A DNA stretch of 64,000 nt from Circinella umbellata (lineage: Eukaryota; Mucoromycota; Mucoromycetes; Mucorales; Lichtheimiaceae). How positions within the stretch are numbered: position 1 is the first letter of the stretch; each line of letters starts with the position of its first letter. Positions 37,114 through 50,700 of this stretch are shown piece by piece. The notes beneath the pieces were generated by a model. That model did no database searches. It was not told where the DNA came from and saw only the letters and a list, made by a program, of their open reading frames with translations. Where the stretch lies: positions 620,001-684,000 of the forward strand of contig JAIWNF010000024.1 in NCBI GenBank assembly GCA_025093555.1. The letters are read 5' to 3'. The position numbers were made by a program, and so were the translations under genes.

Positions 37114-39273
37114 TTGTAATATTTTTTTTATCAGTTTGTTATATTAGAATGTAAGGAGAGATCTATTAGCAACAAAAAAAAAAAAGTTTCAAAAAAAATC
37201 TGGACTGACTGTCAACCATTTTTTTATTTATTTATTTATTTTTGTAATGCAGCCACACACATAACACACAAACACTATTTTTTTTTTTACTTCCGAGAAT
37301 AGGGATTTTTTTTTTTAAAAAAAAATATAGAATTAAGGATTGGACTGATCATACCTAAAACCTTTAATGTAGTGTATTTATGTTGCTAAGCAATACTTAT
37401 AAAGATTATAAGTATGTGAGTTTTCTGCAGAATTAGAATTTTATTTTTTACAAGGTTTAAGTACCATCTGTAGTTTCAAAAAATCCAAGTTCCTATTGCT
37501 ATATTATGAGTTTATTTTTAAAAAAGAAAAACTATTATCGGATAAATCTAAGTGTGTTAGTTAAATATTCATTGAAATCATAATTTTATCTTTTGTAATG
37601 ATTTACATACTGGGGAATTGTTAAGTTTCAAGTTTGTACTGTTGATATTCGAGGCTTTCATCCTGCCCCTCCCCCCCCTTTTTTTTTCTGTGAGACTAAT
37701 GTTTAAGGTTTTGAAGCAATTCCTTTATGTCTAACAAAAAAAAATTGTTATTAAATAATTTTTATAAGTTCTATAATTACGAATGTTTATTTAATAAGAG
37801 AGTCAATTTTAACAAAGCATGTACAATAATCTTTTTTTTTTTTTTGGTTTAAGTTTATTTCTAGTATCAGTAACAATCAGTATAAAAAAAAGTTTAATCA
37901 TGGCATGGATAATATTCTTGAAGAGAAATATTTTACTATAGTAATTGCTACAATAGGATAAATGATATTTAGCCCGCATGTATAAAACCATATGTGCGGC
38001 GAACTAGAATATGTAGAGCTTATTTCACCTACTACGTAGTAAAAAAAATGGAAAGAAATTTACTTGTTGCATTTGGAGAGGAGTTATCGAATATAAGCAA
38101 TAAAAAAAAAAGCAATTATCATAATTGTGACATATAAAAGAGAACTTTTTTGTTTCTTCTCTAAGAACTACATTTATCATACGTACTAATAATATATTTA
38201 TACGTATAGATTGGCATTTTTCCCCTTTGAATATACACAGTTAGTTATATAATGAACAATTATATGTTCCATATACAACGTTTATGTAAATAACAATTAT
38301 TTTGAAATGATAAAAGCAGATGGGAATACATCATGTTATAGTTACCCATTTTTTTTTAAACAGATCCATAAATTACCATAAACGTTCTATTGTAGTCATG
38401 AAATTTATTGAGAAGAGAGTAATTATATATACATACAAAAGTATAATAGGAATAGTTGCATACAAAGAATTCTTTAACATTCAAATAAACAAACAAACAA
38501 AAAAATTATCTTTTTTTATTAACGATAAAAAAAAATAAATTATAATAGAAATGTTATTTTGATCGCCCACAAATGATGATCGACGTAAAGGAAGAAAAAA
38601 AAAAAACGTGGAGTTTTTTTTATGTAATAGTTTAGGAACCAAGTAAATTATTATTTGAGCGGGCTGAGATAAAGAAAGAACCCAAATGATCTTGTGTAAC
38701 ATACTTCGAGAATTAAAAGAAAAAAAAAGCATTTAATTAGACATTGCAGGATCTGTTGCAAAAAGGTGTTTCAAAAACAAGTTCCGAGAGAATTTGGACT
38801 GAATTAAAATCAATAATTCATTTCATAAGAAATAATGTAAAAATAAAAAGTACGTAAAAAAAAGTGAATAAAATTATTAGTAAGAGAAGGCTGTCTACTT
38901 GGATTATAAATCACGAGATAAAAAGATATTTTTATTTATTACTGCTAATTATTGGATGCCACCTGAAAATGAGAGTGCACGGTTATTTTTTTTTCTGTTT
39001 TGCACACGCATATACACGCAACACACACTTGTTGTTTATTTTATTCTAACAAAGCTGACCTTTTCACGTGGCAAATGACTTTTATGGGTCTTCAAAAATT
39101 GGTAAGATAAAAAAAAAAACTCCCTCAAAACGTAAAATTTAAAGTGTGTTTATAATTTCTCGGTTTCTTCTTTCAATCACCTTTCTTTTTTTACTCTTTT
39201 GTTCTTCTCCCCTTTTTATATTTCTCCTTTCTTTTATTCTTTCTTTTTAAGTCAATAATCACGTAAAAAAAAA
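37114..39273. other. Intergenic 2.2 kb between divergent TGT and VAP genes
   Basis: AT-rich; several A/T homopolymers and one C-run (37672-37678). The 60-83 codon open frames in it are low complexity. A pyrimidine-rich block (39165-39250) precedes the VAP start codon. No RNA gene or mobile element was recognised. Confidence 0.5.
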
Positions 39274-41113
39274 ATGTCTGTTCATCTAGAACCTGCGTCT
39301 CAACTTTCATTTCGACGTAAGCCTATTTTTTTTATAAAAATAGTATTTTTAAATGGAAAAAAAAAACTCGCGTACATTGTGAAAAAATAAAAACTTATAA
39401 ATAATAATAATAATAATATTATAGGCCCATTAACACAAGTGACTAAAGAATTATTACTTGTCACTAATCCAAGCAATGACCCTGTTATGTTTAAAATTAA
39501 GACTACTGCTCCTAAACAATATTGTGTAAGACCAAACGCGGGCCGAGTAGAACCTAATTCTCATGTTGAAGTTCATGGTAAATATTCCTTTTTTTAAAAT
39601 TCCATTTGGTTAATTCATCTATTTCTTTTATTTTTCCTCTTGGCAAATGATATTTAAACCCCCCCCTCCTCCATTCACTTTATTTTTTTTTAGTTATTTT
39701 ACAACCATTCAAAGAAGAACCACCAGCTGATTATAAATGTAAAGACAAGTTTCTGGTTCAAACTGCTATTATCAAACCAGCTTATGAAGCGTTACCTATT
39801 GCTGACATGGTATATATAAATATAATATTTAAAATGAGAGGAGAAAAGAGGAAGGAGAGAGATAATTAGAGAATAAGGAGAGATTGTGGGGTAATTTTTT
39901 TTTTTTTTTTTGGGAGGGAAAAGAAAGAAGAACATGACAGCAAACGGTGACTACAAAAAAAAAAGAGTATATTCAATATGAGGTTAATTAATTTTATTAA
40001 TATATAATTGTTCTTTTAGTGGTCTCGAGTTGAACAAGAAGATAAGGCAGGTATTTTCCAACAAAAGATTAAATGTGCTTATTTGCCACCTGAAGAAGAT
40101 CCTTATCTTGTAAATGCAACAAGTGATCAAGAACCTAGTCAGGTAAAATAAATAAACCATATAAAATAAAGAATAATGTGAACAATAATGATACTCTATT
40201 TATTAATACAATGTAATTATAAATTTAGGCACCATCTGCTGTTGTACCAGAACCTATTGTATCAAAACCTATTGCACCTGCTCCAACTGTTCCAGTCCCA
40301 TCAGTACCTGCACCTGAACAACCATCACTACCATCATATACTTCACTACCACCAACAGTAAAACCAGAAACAGATGGGCCTTCTACTAAGGTAGTAAATG
40401 AAGAAAAATCATCATCATTACCTGATGCTGTTGCTACTCCTCCTCCCGTCGTTGCTACTCCTCCTTCTCCTGCAGTTGTCAAAGATGATGTTCCAGTTGT
40501 TGTTAAAGAAAAAGAAGTTTCATCACCACCTATTAATGATACCCAATTGACCAATGTGGATGAAGTACCTGAACCTAAACCACGATCGGTACCATCACCA
40601 CCACTTGCTCCAATTGAAACCATCAAATCGGATGAACAACCTATTAAACAAACTACCTCAACAACATCATCACCTGTTTCACCCAAGGTTACTACTAGCA
40701 ACAAGACTACTCCACCAACGACATCACAAACACCAACAAATGCAACTTCGACTGTCGCTGCTGCTGTTGCTCCTACTGTTGCTCCTACTATTGCTGCTGC
40801 TGCTCCTGCCGCTGCTGCCGCTGTTGCTGTCCCAACACCTGTTCAAGATGATAAGGAAAAGAAACAATTAGAAGAGGATTTGAAAAAGACAAAGGAATTA
40901 GTTCAACAATTACAGAAACAATTAGCAACTACTCAAAAGGAACAAGAAGCAAAAGGTGGACGTAATAAATTACCACCCACTGTACAACCACAGGATGCTG
41001 TACATCAACATTTGGCTGCATTGGAAAAACAACAAGTTCCTGAAGGTTATCCTCCACAAGTAGTACTTATGGTTGCTGCACTCACCTTTGTTTTTACTTA
41101 CTTGTTCTTTTAA
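39274..41113 (+). CDS. VAP/Scs2-family ER membrane contact-site protein
   Basis: Five exons (39274-39316, 39425-39577, 39694-39809, 40020-40142, 40229-41113) give 439 aa. Residues 1-125 are an MSP domain: LTQVTKELLLVTNPSNDPVM, FKIKTTAPKQYCVRPNAG (the conserved FFAT-binding K-T-P-Y-VRPN surface), and ADYKCKDKFLVQ. A long Pro/Ala/Thr/Ser-rich linker follows, then a coiled coil (KKQLEEDLKKTKELVQQLQ). The last 18 residues (QVVLMVAALTFVFTYLFF) are a C-terminal membrane anchor. VAP proteins sit in the ER membrane as tail-anchored proteins and recruit lipid-transfer proteins carrying FFAT motifs. The linker is much longer than in yeast Scs2 (244 aa). Convergent with the MTU1 gene. Confidence 0.93.
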
Positions 41114-41594
41114 AAACCAATTTTATTGTTTCTATCACTTTCTTTTCTTCCCCTTCCTTTCTTTTATTTTCTTTCTTTCCGAGAAAAAAAAATGATAATA
41201 CATTACTATATAACTTAGTGATAATAATTAGCTAGCTCAAAAAAAAAAAAACTCTCATAAAAAAAATCAAAGATTTCCGTTTTTTTTTTATTACCTTACA
41301 GATACAAATAAAGAAATAATTCTCGCATAATATAGTATAATATTTAGTTGTAGCTATGATACATTAGTACACCCTTTTACACAACCATCAAATTAATAGA
41401 GTTCATAAATATATAATTACAATTTATAATCCATAAAGAAACAAAAAACACATTTTTAAGATCTTTTTTTTTTGATTGTCGTTTTTCTTTTGTAAATATA
41501 TAATGGTGATAATAATTATAATAATAATAATATATACATGAATTATCATACGAATTAGGTATATGATACAATAACATTTCTGTCTTTTTCTTTT
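41114..41594. other. Intergenic 0.5 kb between convergent VAP and MTU1 genes
   Basis: AT-rich 3' flanks of both genes, with an ATAATAATAATA run at 41516-41535. Nothing else was seen. Confidence 0.5.
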
Positions 41595-42887
41595 TTACAG
41601 GATAATAGGAGTAGTAGTAGTAGTAGTAGCGTTATAAATGTCTTGTATCGTACCACCACCAAGACACCAATCATCTAGATAAACAACAACTTGTTGACCA
41701 GGTGCCATGGCTCGAATAGGATTTAAAAAATTTAAATGATATCGACCATCTTGTAATTTTGATAATCGTGCTTTTTGTGGCGCCATACGATATCTCACCT
41801 GAGCATCTACAAGTACCCCTTCTTCATTACTATCCAATGATGGAATAGATCCAAATAGGGATTGGGATGTATTTTCTTTATCTATCCAAATCCAATCACG
41901 TGCTGTACATGATCCATGAAATAATGCAGGATGCGTTGAACCAGGAACACATACCAATGTATTATCTTTCAATCGTTTTTCTGCAACAAACCACTTATCT
42001 GATCCAAAGCATATTTTTGAAGCTTGTCCAACAGTATATTTAAATAATCCTTGATGTTGTCCAATCATTCGACCTTGTAAATCTACTGCAGGTCCTGGTT
42101 CTTGATCAATATATTCACTCATAAAATCTGCAAAACGGCGTCGTTGTCCAATAAAACAAATCCCCATACTTTCTCGCTTTTTCGCAATGTCATGTAATCC
42201 TAATTCATGGGCCATTGTTTTGACTTGACTTTTACTTTCAAATTCACCCAATGGAAACAAGGTTCTTTGTATAGCATTGGATGTGACTGACGATAAAAAA
42301 TAGGATTGATCTTTTTTTCTATCTCTACCCCGATAAAGTTTTCCTCCTTCCATCGATCGACAATAATGACCCGTTGCTAACCATGTGTCCTCTGGTACTT
42401 GGTCTAAAAGAGCACCAAATTTAACGTGTCGATTACATTGAATATCTGGGTTAGGTGTTAATCCGTGAGCATAATCATCGATCGTTTGTTGAAATACATC
42501 AGTCCAATATTCTTTTACAAAGTTGACTTGTTTACAATCGTCGATTTTTAATAGTTCACAGGTACGTTGAACATCTTGCCAATCTTGTACTGAAGTACAT
42601 TCACCACGTTCATCAGAGGTATCCCAATTACGCATATAAATACCTTGGACTCGATAGCCTTGAGACTTTAGTAATGCTGCAGTAACACTGGAATCAACAC
42701 CACCAGACATGGCTACAATAACTCGATCGCCTGGCTTGGGTTTTAAAGTATGTAGTTCATTGTTGTTATTTTTATGTTTGGTGCCAGTAGAAATAAAATG
42801 GCGTCGTAAACTTAGTCGTCCCTGTTGTTGTAATTGCTGTAATATTAATCTTTGTTGTGATTGAAATAATATAAACTGTTTATGCAT
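41595..42887 (-). CDS. Mitochondrial tRNA-specific 2-thiouridylase (MnmA/MTU1/TRMU)
   Basis: A single uninterrupted exon encodes 430 aa, unusual in this intron-rich window. Residues 1-40 are rich in Gln, Leu and Arg with no acidic residue, fitting a mitochondrial presequence. The MnmA core follows: PP-loop SGGVDSS (61-67), GIYMRNWDT, the first catalytic Cys151 in PNPDIQCNRHVKFG, the ATGHYCR block, and the second catalytic Cys244 in ESMGICFIGQRRRFADF. The C-terminal beta-barrel (VRYR) closes the protein. The enzyme forms the 2-thio group of U34 in mitochondrial tRNA-Lys, Glu and Gln using persulfide sulfur. All catalytic residues are intact. A transcript start with a different ATG is unlikely because this one gives the presequence. 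Confidence 0.95.
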   Translation of the reverse strand: MHKQFILFQSQQRLILQQLQQQGRLSLRRHFISTGTKHKNNNNELHTLKPKPGDRVIVAMSGGVDSSVTAALLKSQGYRVQGIYMRNWDTSDERGECTSVQDWQDVQRTCELLKIDDCKQVNFVKEYWTDVFQQTIDDYAHGLTPNPDIQCNRHVKFGALLDQVPEDTWLATGHYCRSMEGGKLYRGRDRKKDQSYFLSSVTSNAIQRTLFPLGEFESKSQVKTMAHELGLHDIAKKRESMGICFIGQRRRFADFMSEYIDQEPGPAVDLQGRMIGQHQGLFKYTVGQASKICFGSDKWFVAEKRLKDNTLVCVPGSTHPALFHGSCTARDWIWIDKENTSQSLFGSIPSLDSNEEGVLVDAQVRYRMAPQKARLSKLQDGRYHLNFLNPIRAMAPGQQVVVYLDDWCLGGGTIQDIYNATTTTTTPIIL

Positions 42888-44353
42888 ATTATTATTATTT
42901 TTGGTGTCAAATTGTAAAAAATAAAAAAAATAAAGGAGGGGTGGGAGAGCTAGGGGAAAATGAATCTGACAACAAAATTATAAATCTCAGCTACTACTTA
43001 CCTAGTATCCCTCTCTTAATAGAAGTGTATTATACCACCAATGTCAATGACCAAGAACATAGAATAGAGTCAACGTATAATAAATTCAATACCAGCGTCT
43101 AAAAATTTGGCTTTCAGATCTCTTTTTCTATCTTCCAAAAAATAAATCATGCATAATATAGTTTGCGCAGCTTCTAGTAGTAGGTAAACAGCTCTTTCCA
43201 TTAAGATTTTTATTTTATCAAGTGTTGTACGTACGTATTATGAAAAATTTGTTGATTTAAATTAATATTTATTAGTATCATAAATTAAAGTAATTTTATT
43301 AATGCTTAAAATTATATATATTATGATCATAGATTAATTTTTATTAAGTATTTTTTTCCTTCTACGTACATAATATACGTAATACGTAGCAGAAATATTT
43401 AATTTGCATCCTATTTATTATATTAATGACGCACTATATCTTTTTCGTTAAAGTCGAAGAAAAAATTTTAGACAAACTAGCATAATTCTAGAACACCATC
43501 TTCATTTTATACAACAAAAAAGTCAAAACATGTCTGAGATTCGTACTTAGTAGGCTAAGTAGAAATTTTACCTAGATATTTGAGACAAGAGAAAAAAAGT
43601 ATGTTTTTTTTCCCTCTATTCACGATATATGTGATTTAGTTGTTTCTCTCTTGATTTGATTTCAAAAATATCAATAGTTTTATTCAATATATATTATTTA
43701 CGCATGCATGTAAAAAAGGGACAATACTTTGTTTTTTTTTATTTATTTATTGGTCAAAAATAATACTAAATATAAAAAATAACTACGTAAGATGCAAAGT
43801 TTTTTTTTTCTTTAGTGGCTAAGAATATAAATGTTAATTAATATAATAATATAGTAATTCTCCTAAAAGCTATAAAATAATAATAATATTAATACTACGT
43901 AACAATGAAAAAAAAATATTCTTTACAAGTTATTTTTCTTTAAGATTTTTGTGGTGGTGTAAGTTATAAAAAAAAAGAAGATATGTGAACAAAACAAATA
44001 AATAATAATAATAGAAAGAAAATATAATGAAATAAGAAAAAAATAGTTCACAAAAATAAAGAAGATATTAACAAGTTATAAAAAGAGACTGGGTGATATT
44101 GTGTGACGCATACAAAGAAAAGAGAAAAGATATATATGTGATTCAATGGGGGGGGGGAGGAGGTTTAAGGGGTAAGGAAAGGTGTAGGGACAGGGACTGA
44201 AAGTTTATACTTTACAAAATAAAATAAAAAATAAGATAAGGAAAAAAAAAACAAAGAGGGGGTTTAATTTGTGGGTGGGGTAATAGGTAGGTTACGTATA
44301 TAAATGATCTGTGTTTGGGTGTAGGAAAGAGAAATGAATATAATAATTGGTAT
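42888..44353. other. Intergenic 1.5 kb between MTU1 promoter and ankyrin-DIL gene 3' end
   Basis: AT-rich, with several TACGTA palindromes (for example near 43227-43236, 43364-43386, 43782 and 43897). G-rich tracts (44147-44165) mark the 3' flank of the ankyrin-DIL gene. No gene recognised. Confidence 0.5.
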
Positions 44354-47300
44354 TTATTCCATTGTTCCATTATCCAATCGATCCATCCATTCGCTTGGTA
44401 TCACAGGGGTTACAAGTCTTTCTCTGTCACGCTTTGATTCTTCTTCTGGTGCCCATCCAGTGAAACTAACCATGTGAGCTGTAGTAGGGACAGAGAATGG
44501 TAACATAAATTTAGGATCTCTTGTTTCCTTCATTTCTTTATCTTCTTCATCATCCAACTTGAGAGGTTCTTCTGAAATAGTCTGTTCTTGTTCCTGTTCT
44601 TGATCTCTTTCTTGTTGTTGTTCATCTTCTGATGCTACAGGTGCTGTTACATTATCTGTGTTACTGGATTTCAAAGATTCTTCTTCAGTAATTGTTGTTG
44701 TTCTTGCTGTAGGTGTTGATGATGATGTTGTAGCAGTTGGAGAAGAAGGTAAAGTAGGTGGCATAGAAGCAGATGCAGAAATACCAACACTAGACATAAT
44801 AGATCCTACAAAGCTTGATACACTTTCACGTCTTGATCGAGTGCGTCGTAAAGAAACACTTTGTGTACGAGACATGCCAGATGCTGCGTTGTTACTCTTT
44901 ATACTCTTTTTACGTTGATTTCGCGCTTGTTTATATCGAACAGTATCTTCAGCCAATTGCATAGCGTACTTTTCAATTTCATCAGGTAAACGTGATTCAT
45001 TGACTTCATAGCGATAATTGGTAACACATCGTTTGACTTGTAATGCATTCAACGAGTCGAATTTTTTCACAGTTTGAATAAATCCGACGAGATCCTGCAG
45101 CTGAGTCAAGCATTGCAGAAGCTGCAGGAGTTGTGTTGTAGGGTCAAAATAGGTAACCAAACTATGTGGCAAATTACTTTGTCCGATCCAATCTTCAATA
45201 TGTGACATATTCATTCTGATTTGTAACGCTTTAGATCGACATAATAATTTTTTGTTGCTTAAAATACGATTAAACATTTCACAAGAAATGAAATGGAAAA
45301 ATTGTGCCAATGCTTGAATAATGATCGTTGGATGAACATCATAAGATTGTAAAACATAGAGAGTTGATGTTAATAAACTTGTTACGGATTGTGGTGAAAT
45401 TGCCAACATTGAACATGCACCGTTTGAGTTGCTATTAACCGTAGATGTGCTTGGATTACGTTTCATTTGAACAGCCATAGCACCATCAGGTGGAACAACT
45501 ACAGATCGTCGTGTGCTTCGTCGAAAGAATCGTTGCCAGTCATCAGCAAAATTGACATCTTCCATACCAGGAATTTGCTCATGGTCAAGCATAGCAGGTA
45601 CAAGGATCTTGGTCAGTCGTCGTTCAGTATCGTTGATGATCATTGTATAAATTTCAGATATCAATTCAGAAATATGCAACTGATGTTCAGCAGTAGCAAC
45701 AACCAATCCAGTATCTTTTTTAAGATAGTATAAAAGTTGTGTTGCATTAGTAATCCAGAAGGCAAGTACATGTACATTACGTGCATTGCTCTAGAATAGA
45801 TTTTTTTTTCCGTTTGTTTTATATTAGAAAAATCATAGAAAAGTATGTTTTAAAGTATAATAGTTTTTGTTTTTTCTCCCTTCAAGCTTGGGTATGTTCA
45901 AAATTATAATATACCTTAATTTCATCGCTGATACGATTCATAGCACCTTCAAGAACTTCTTGAACAAGTTCATCACTAGAGAAATAATGAGCAAATCTAG
46001 CACTAAGGAATATCACATTGGCAGGAACACAAATTTCTTGATGTGAACGAACAGGAAGTTGAATATTGGTAATAACTGTATCGAGAATATATTGTAAATT
46101 CTCTGCACCAAAGACAAACATTTGATCTGGAAGACATTTATCCCAATGAAATTCTTGTGCCATATCATCGTCATCGTCGTCGTCGTCATCATCATCATTG
46201 TTATCTTCATCATTATCATTTCCAAAATTATTGTTGTTATATTCATTTCCATCATCGTTATCGTCGTTGTTATCATCGTCACTTGTATTACCAGCTAAAG
46301 CCATTGCTGTTTCTAATAACTTGCGGCGACGATCGGCTTCTTCAGTCATAAAATTATCATAACCTTCCAATGTGGATTGGTAATAGAAATCATAATCGCC
46401 TGCATTAGATGAAGAAGACGACAAACTACCAGCATTACGACCCATGATACTAGAAGTAGATGAAAAACTATCTCGTGGATTGGTCGCAAGAATTTCAACA
46501 ATTTTTTGATTATCTGTATTAAGGAAATCAAAGACTGTTCGACCTTTAGCTGATCGAGTGTTAGATGAAGCACCACTTTCCAATAAAACCTTGACAACTG
46601 CTTCCTGGTTATTATTGGTTGCCCACATAAGTGCAGACCAACCATCTATACAAAAAAAATTGGGGGGGGGGGTTAGGGATTAAAAATAATAAAATGAATA
46701 TTATTTAGCAATCTTTCTTTTATTAATATTAAATGATCTTCTTCATTTTATCTTTCCCCCCCTCCACACACACACTCTCTCTTTTTCTACCACAAAGACA
46801 AATAAGTAATAAATCTCCTATTTTTTCTTTTTAATTTGATTAGTCCAATAATTCTTGTCATACTTACATGAGTCTTGAACATCAGTTTTCGCACCCGCTT
46901 CTAACAATGCTTGTGCAATATCGACTTTTCCAAAACATGCAGCATAGATTAAAGGTGTTGTACCGTCTTCATCACGAGCATCAATATCAATATAAGTTCG
47001 ATATTCTTTTAATAAATGAGTCACTTTAGTTAAATCACCAGTCGATGCTGCACGACAAAATAACTGGGTCATTTTTTGTTTCTTGGTCTTTTCGTCTAGT
47101 TCTGTATGTTGAATAATATCATTTTCGTTGTCTAATTCAGCACCTGTTGTTATGGTTGTTTCATCATGGTTATCGTCACCATGAACATCACCAGTAGATG
47201 ATGAAGAAGAAGATAATGACGAAGAAGGTGATTCCGGGTTACTAAAAGAAGATGGTGTCTTGCCAAGCATGGCAGACAATTGCTTATAGTTTTCGGCCAT

Positions 47301-47555
47301 ACGTTGAGATAAGTCATCATAAGTCATATTTTCATATTGTTGTCGAATTGATTCAGGTTCTACTGTTGTCGTTGTTGTATCGTCTTCGTCACGTTCTTTT
47401 ATCATATGAAGACCACCCATAGTTTCGGGAGTTGTAGTGGTCGTTGCTGTTGTTGCAGTAGTTGTTGTAGTATTTGGCTTATGGTGTAAGGGCATATCGA
47501 GGACATGGTCCGCCTCAGAACTATTATGTGGTGGCAAAACCGAAGTTCCTGACAT
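44354..47555 (-). CDS. Ankyrin-repeat and DIL-domain protein
   Basis: Three exons (47555-46868, 46645-45915, 45790-44354) give 951 aa. After a disordered Thr/Ser-rich start, residues ~175-300 hold ankyrin repeats (RDEDGTTPLIYAACFGKVDI; GWSALMWATNNNQEAVVKVL; TRSAKGRTVFDFLNTDNQK). A strongly acidic Asp/Asn tract follows. Then comes a DIL (dilute) domain spanning exons 2-3: FSSDELVQEVLEGAMNRISD, NARNVHVLAFWITNATQLLY, and the helices around residues 560-740. A Glu/Gln/Ser-rich tail ends the protein. DIL is the cargo-binding globular domain of class V myosins. Fungi also have ANK-DIL proteins without a motor; their role is poorly known, probably membrane or polarity linked. An inverted-repeat transposon begins about 200 bp upstream of the start codon and may affect the promoter. 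Confidence 0.88.
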
Positions 47556-47753
47556 TATTCAATAAGTTGTTTAATGTTGAAAGGAGTAAAAAAAAAAAGT
47601 AAAAGAAAAAAAAAAGGGGGGGAGGGCGGAACAATATATTTTTGTTTAGTTTTTGGTAGTTGTTCGTTCGCAAAGAAGAAAAAGAATATGAAAAAGCAGG
47701 ATTTTACTCTTTTTACTTTATTGGAACCCGGAGTGAAAATAAAAAAAAAACCA

Positions 47754-50700
47754 GATTCAGCATCCGCCATAATAAGTTCCCCCCCTCCCTCTTTGTGGGT
47801 TTTTTTCTATCTCTTCTATTTTTTTGTACTCATGTTGTTGCCTATAAACTTATTTTCTCCTTTTGCTTATTATTATTTTCCCTTCCTACCCGAAAAAAAA
47901 ACAAACCTTAATTTCTTTGTATTATATAACTTTTTATTATAAAAGATGTATTTATATACATAATAGGTGATGAATTTTAATAAAAGAATTATATTTTGTG
48001 AATGAGAACCAAAATAATAATAATAATAATAAGGCCTATATTATGAAAATAGTTGATTTTTTATGTATTTCCTTGTAAAAACGTGAGAGTAACAGGAAAA
48101 ATTGTTGGCAGTTTCCGACTCTCCGACTTTACGATTTGGTAAAGTGCCATAGATTTTTGCAGGAAGAAACCTTATCAAAAAGAATTATCGAAGCCTGCAA
48201 AGATGTGGAGAAAAGTCATTTCAGAGGCTTCGGTATTCACATTCTAGGCGACTGAAAATCTAGGGTATGAGACTGATTGTCTAAATCTGATTTTCGCAAA
48301 GATTTTCATACTTCTTCAGGAGATATTCCATAGATTTATATGGCTGTTTTTAATACATAATAAATAGAAATAAACCAATTCAATATGACAAATATACCTT
48401 ATATTTTTTCAAATGATCCAGCATGATTGTTATATTTATTTATAAGTTTTTATTAGTACATCATATAGCTATTAAAACTACACAGATCAAATATCTGTAC
48501 TACTAATTTAAGTTGTACGTAACTTTACTATTTCTTTCTTTATATCTCAAATCATGAGTCCATTCCCCAGCATTATCATTTCTTGTTTATCGTTTTTTTT
48601 TTCGCTTTTGAGAGGAAACACTTCTTTCTCGGTAGATGAGATTTGTTTATATGCTATTAAGTTGTTTTGATACTTCTTCTTTTTACTACCTTTTCTCATC
48701 CTCTTGGAGAGTCTTGCCTAATAACTCTTACTGGTTTTATTGTTATTACGTATCTTTTCCGTTATTGCTATTCTTGTTGCTACTCTTCTTACATTATTAT
48801 CATGTTCCATCGTGTGCTTGATGCCCATTAAATGAGCTTGTCCGTTCCATTCGCTCTAACATCTTCATTATTATTCTGATAAGCTTTTATAAAGGTAGCA
48901 GTTGATTCAAATATATGATTCATATCCGCAAGACCAAGACCTGGCTGCGTGTTCTGGTTCGTTTCCATGGAAGCACGATTGTTTCCGTTACTGGCACCGA
49001 AGCGACAAAGAGTTAGTAACTAAGCAAAATAGATTCTATCTAAAACATCACCTTTTTACTTTTAAAAAAAGAAATACATCAAATTCTCTGTAGCTTATAT
49101 ATTTATTTCTTTCTTTCTTCCATCAATGACTCAAGTCGCCATCATTTTATATGAAGATTCTTTTTTCCACGTTCCCATTGTCTACTTTTTTTTGCTTTGT
49201 TTTCTAAGCATTTTCTTAGGTTGGTGTTTCGTTTTGAAGAAATACCCTTACAAATGTGACTTGTCCCTGTTGTTTTTGGAATCGTTATCGAAAATTCAAC
49301 AGCTCAGAAAAAGAAAGGTTTATACTTGAAGATACTTGGCAGAATAATAGATTCCAAAGATTATCAGTGTTATTATAGATATACGTTTTACGAGGCTGTC
49401 ATGCTTTTTTGTATGACAGGAACAAAATAAATAGACATGATAAACCATTCAGTTTAGAAAATAAAGATTTTCAGAGAATATAGATGTTTTTTAGATGATA
49501 CGTAAACTATCAGTGATTTTAATCTCGTATTGAATGTGAAACGAGGCCTTTGAAATGACTTTCCTCCACATCTTTGCAGGCTTCGGTAATTCTTTTTGAT
49601 AAGGTGTCTTCCTGCAAAAATATATGGCGCTTTACCTTACTCTTTCCAGGTCGTAAAGTCGGAAAGTCGAAACTGCCAACACTGGTAATGACCAAATTTT
49701 CCCTGTTCCTCTCAGGTTTTTACAAGGAAATACTACATAAAAACTAACTATTTTCTTCATATTGGCCTTATTACGTATTATTATTATTATTTTGGTTTTC
49801 GTTCATAAAATACTATCCTTTTATTACATTTTTCTTCTTCTTTACAGTGTCTTTTTAAAAAAATAATTATATACATATGGTGCATTCCATATTAATAAAT
49901 AGCCAAAATGTTTTGATTCTTTAAATACCTAAGGGTTTTTTATGTACTTGTATTTTACCAATACAATCCAAGAATCGTGCTTTTTGACATTGAAAGAACA
50001 AAAATCATGGTTTATGATACTTTTTCAATTCTAATAAAGAGAAAAAATCGTTAGGCTTTCAAAGGTTATAGCTTTTTGGTCCACTTAAGCAGAGAAGAGA
50101 ATATTTTAAAACATTCAACTATGGCGGGAGTCGATCAGAGTTATTGAAATAGTGTATGATACATACGAGTTTATCAGAATACGTAATAATAATGAAGGAT
50201 GGGTGCAGAAGATATATGTTACTTTGAAAACCTCAAAGATGAAATCGGTTAAAGGTATCAACCATACTTTAGAAGAGCATAACTTATAGTTTGAAAATGC
50301 ACCATACGTATATAATGTAAGAAAAAAAACGTATACGTAGCAAATTGTAAAATGGATCCAATTAATGATTATCTTCATTGTGTGCAACATCTACTAGGTT
50401 GTTAACATGGCTTCAAAGAACAAAAAATGCATTATAAGAAAGAATCGAAGATAATGGTCATTAAACTATAATGTATCCTATATTCCACTGTGAGTGCAAT
50501 TGGATCGTGTGATACTGAAGATTTGCTAGAATCAATTGTGACTATATACTGGGTGTATATAAATCTTTACGTAGAAAAGAATTTGAGCATGAATTTTAAT
50601 AAAGTATCACCTAACAAGGGTACTTTAACAGAAATTCATTATTATCATAAACATGCATAATGTTATAGGTATTAGAGTATATAGCTAGACTATTTATTGA

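Noticed and set aside
40225..40704. 159-codon Gly/Val/Ser frame antisense to the VAP gene
   Set aside because: Mirror image of the Pro/Ala/Thr linker; no independent support.
47555..47942. Frames around the element edge, including one starting MADAESG on -
   Set aside because: They overlap the inverted arm of the mobile element and are homopolymer-rich; the opposite arm has a stop at the same place.
48636..49329. Short frames inside the long-arm element
   Set aside because: Hydrophobic low-complexity peptides without transposase motifs; not called as genes.
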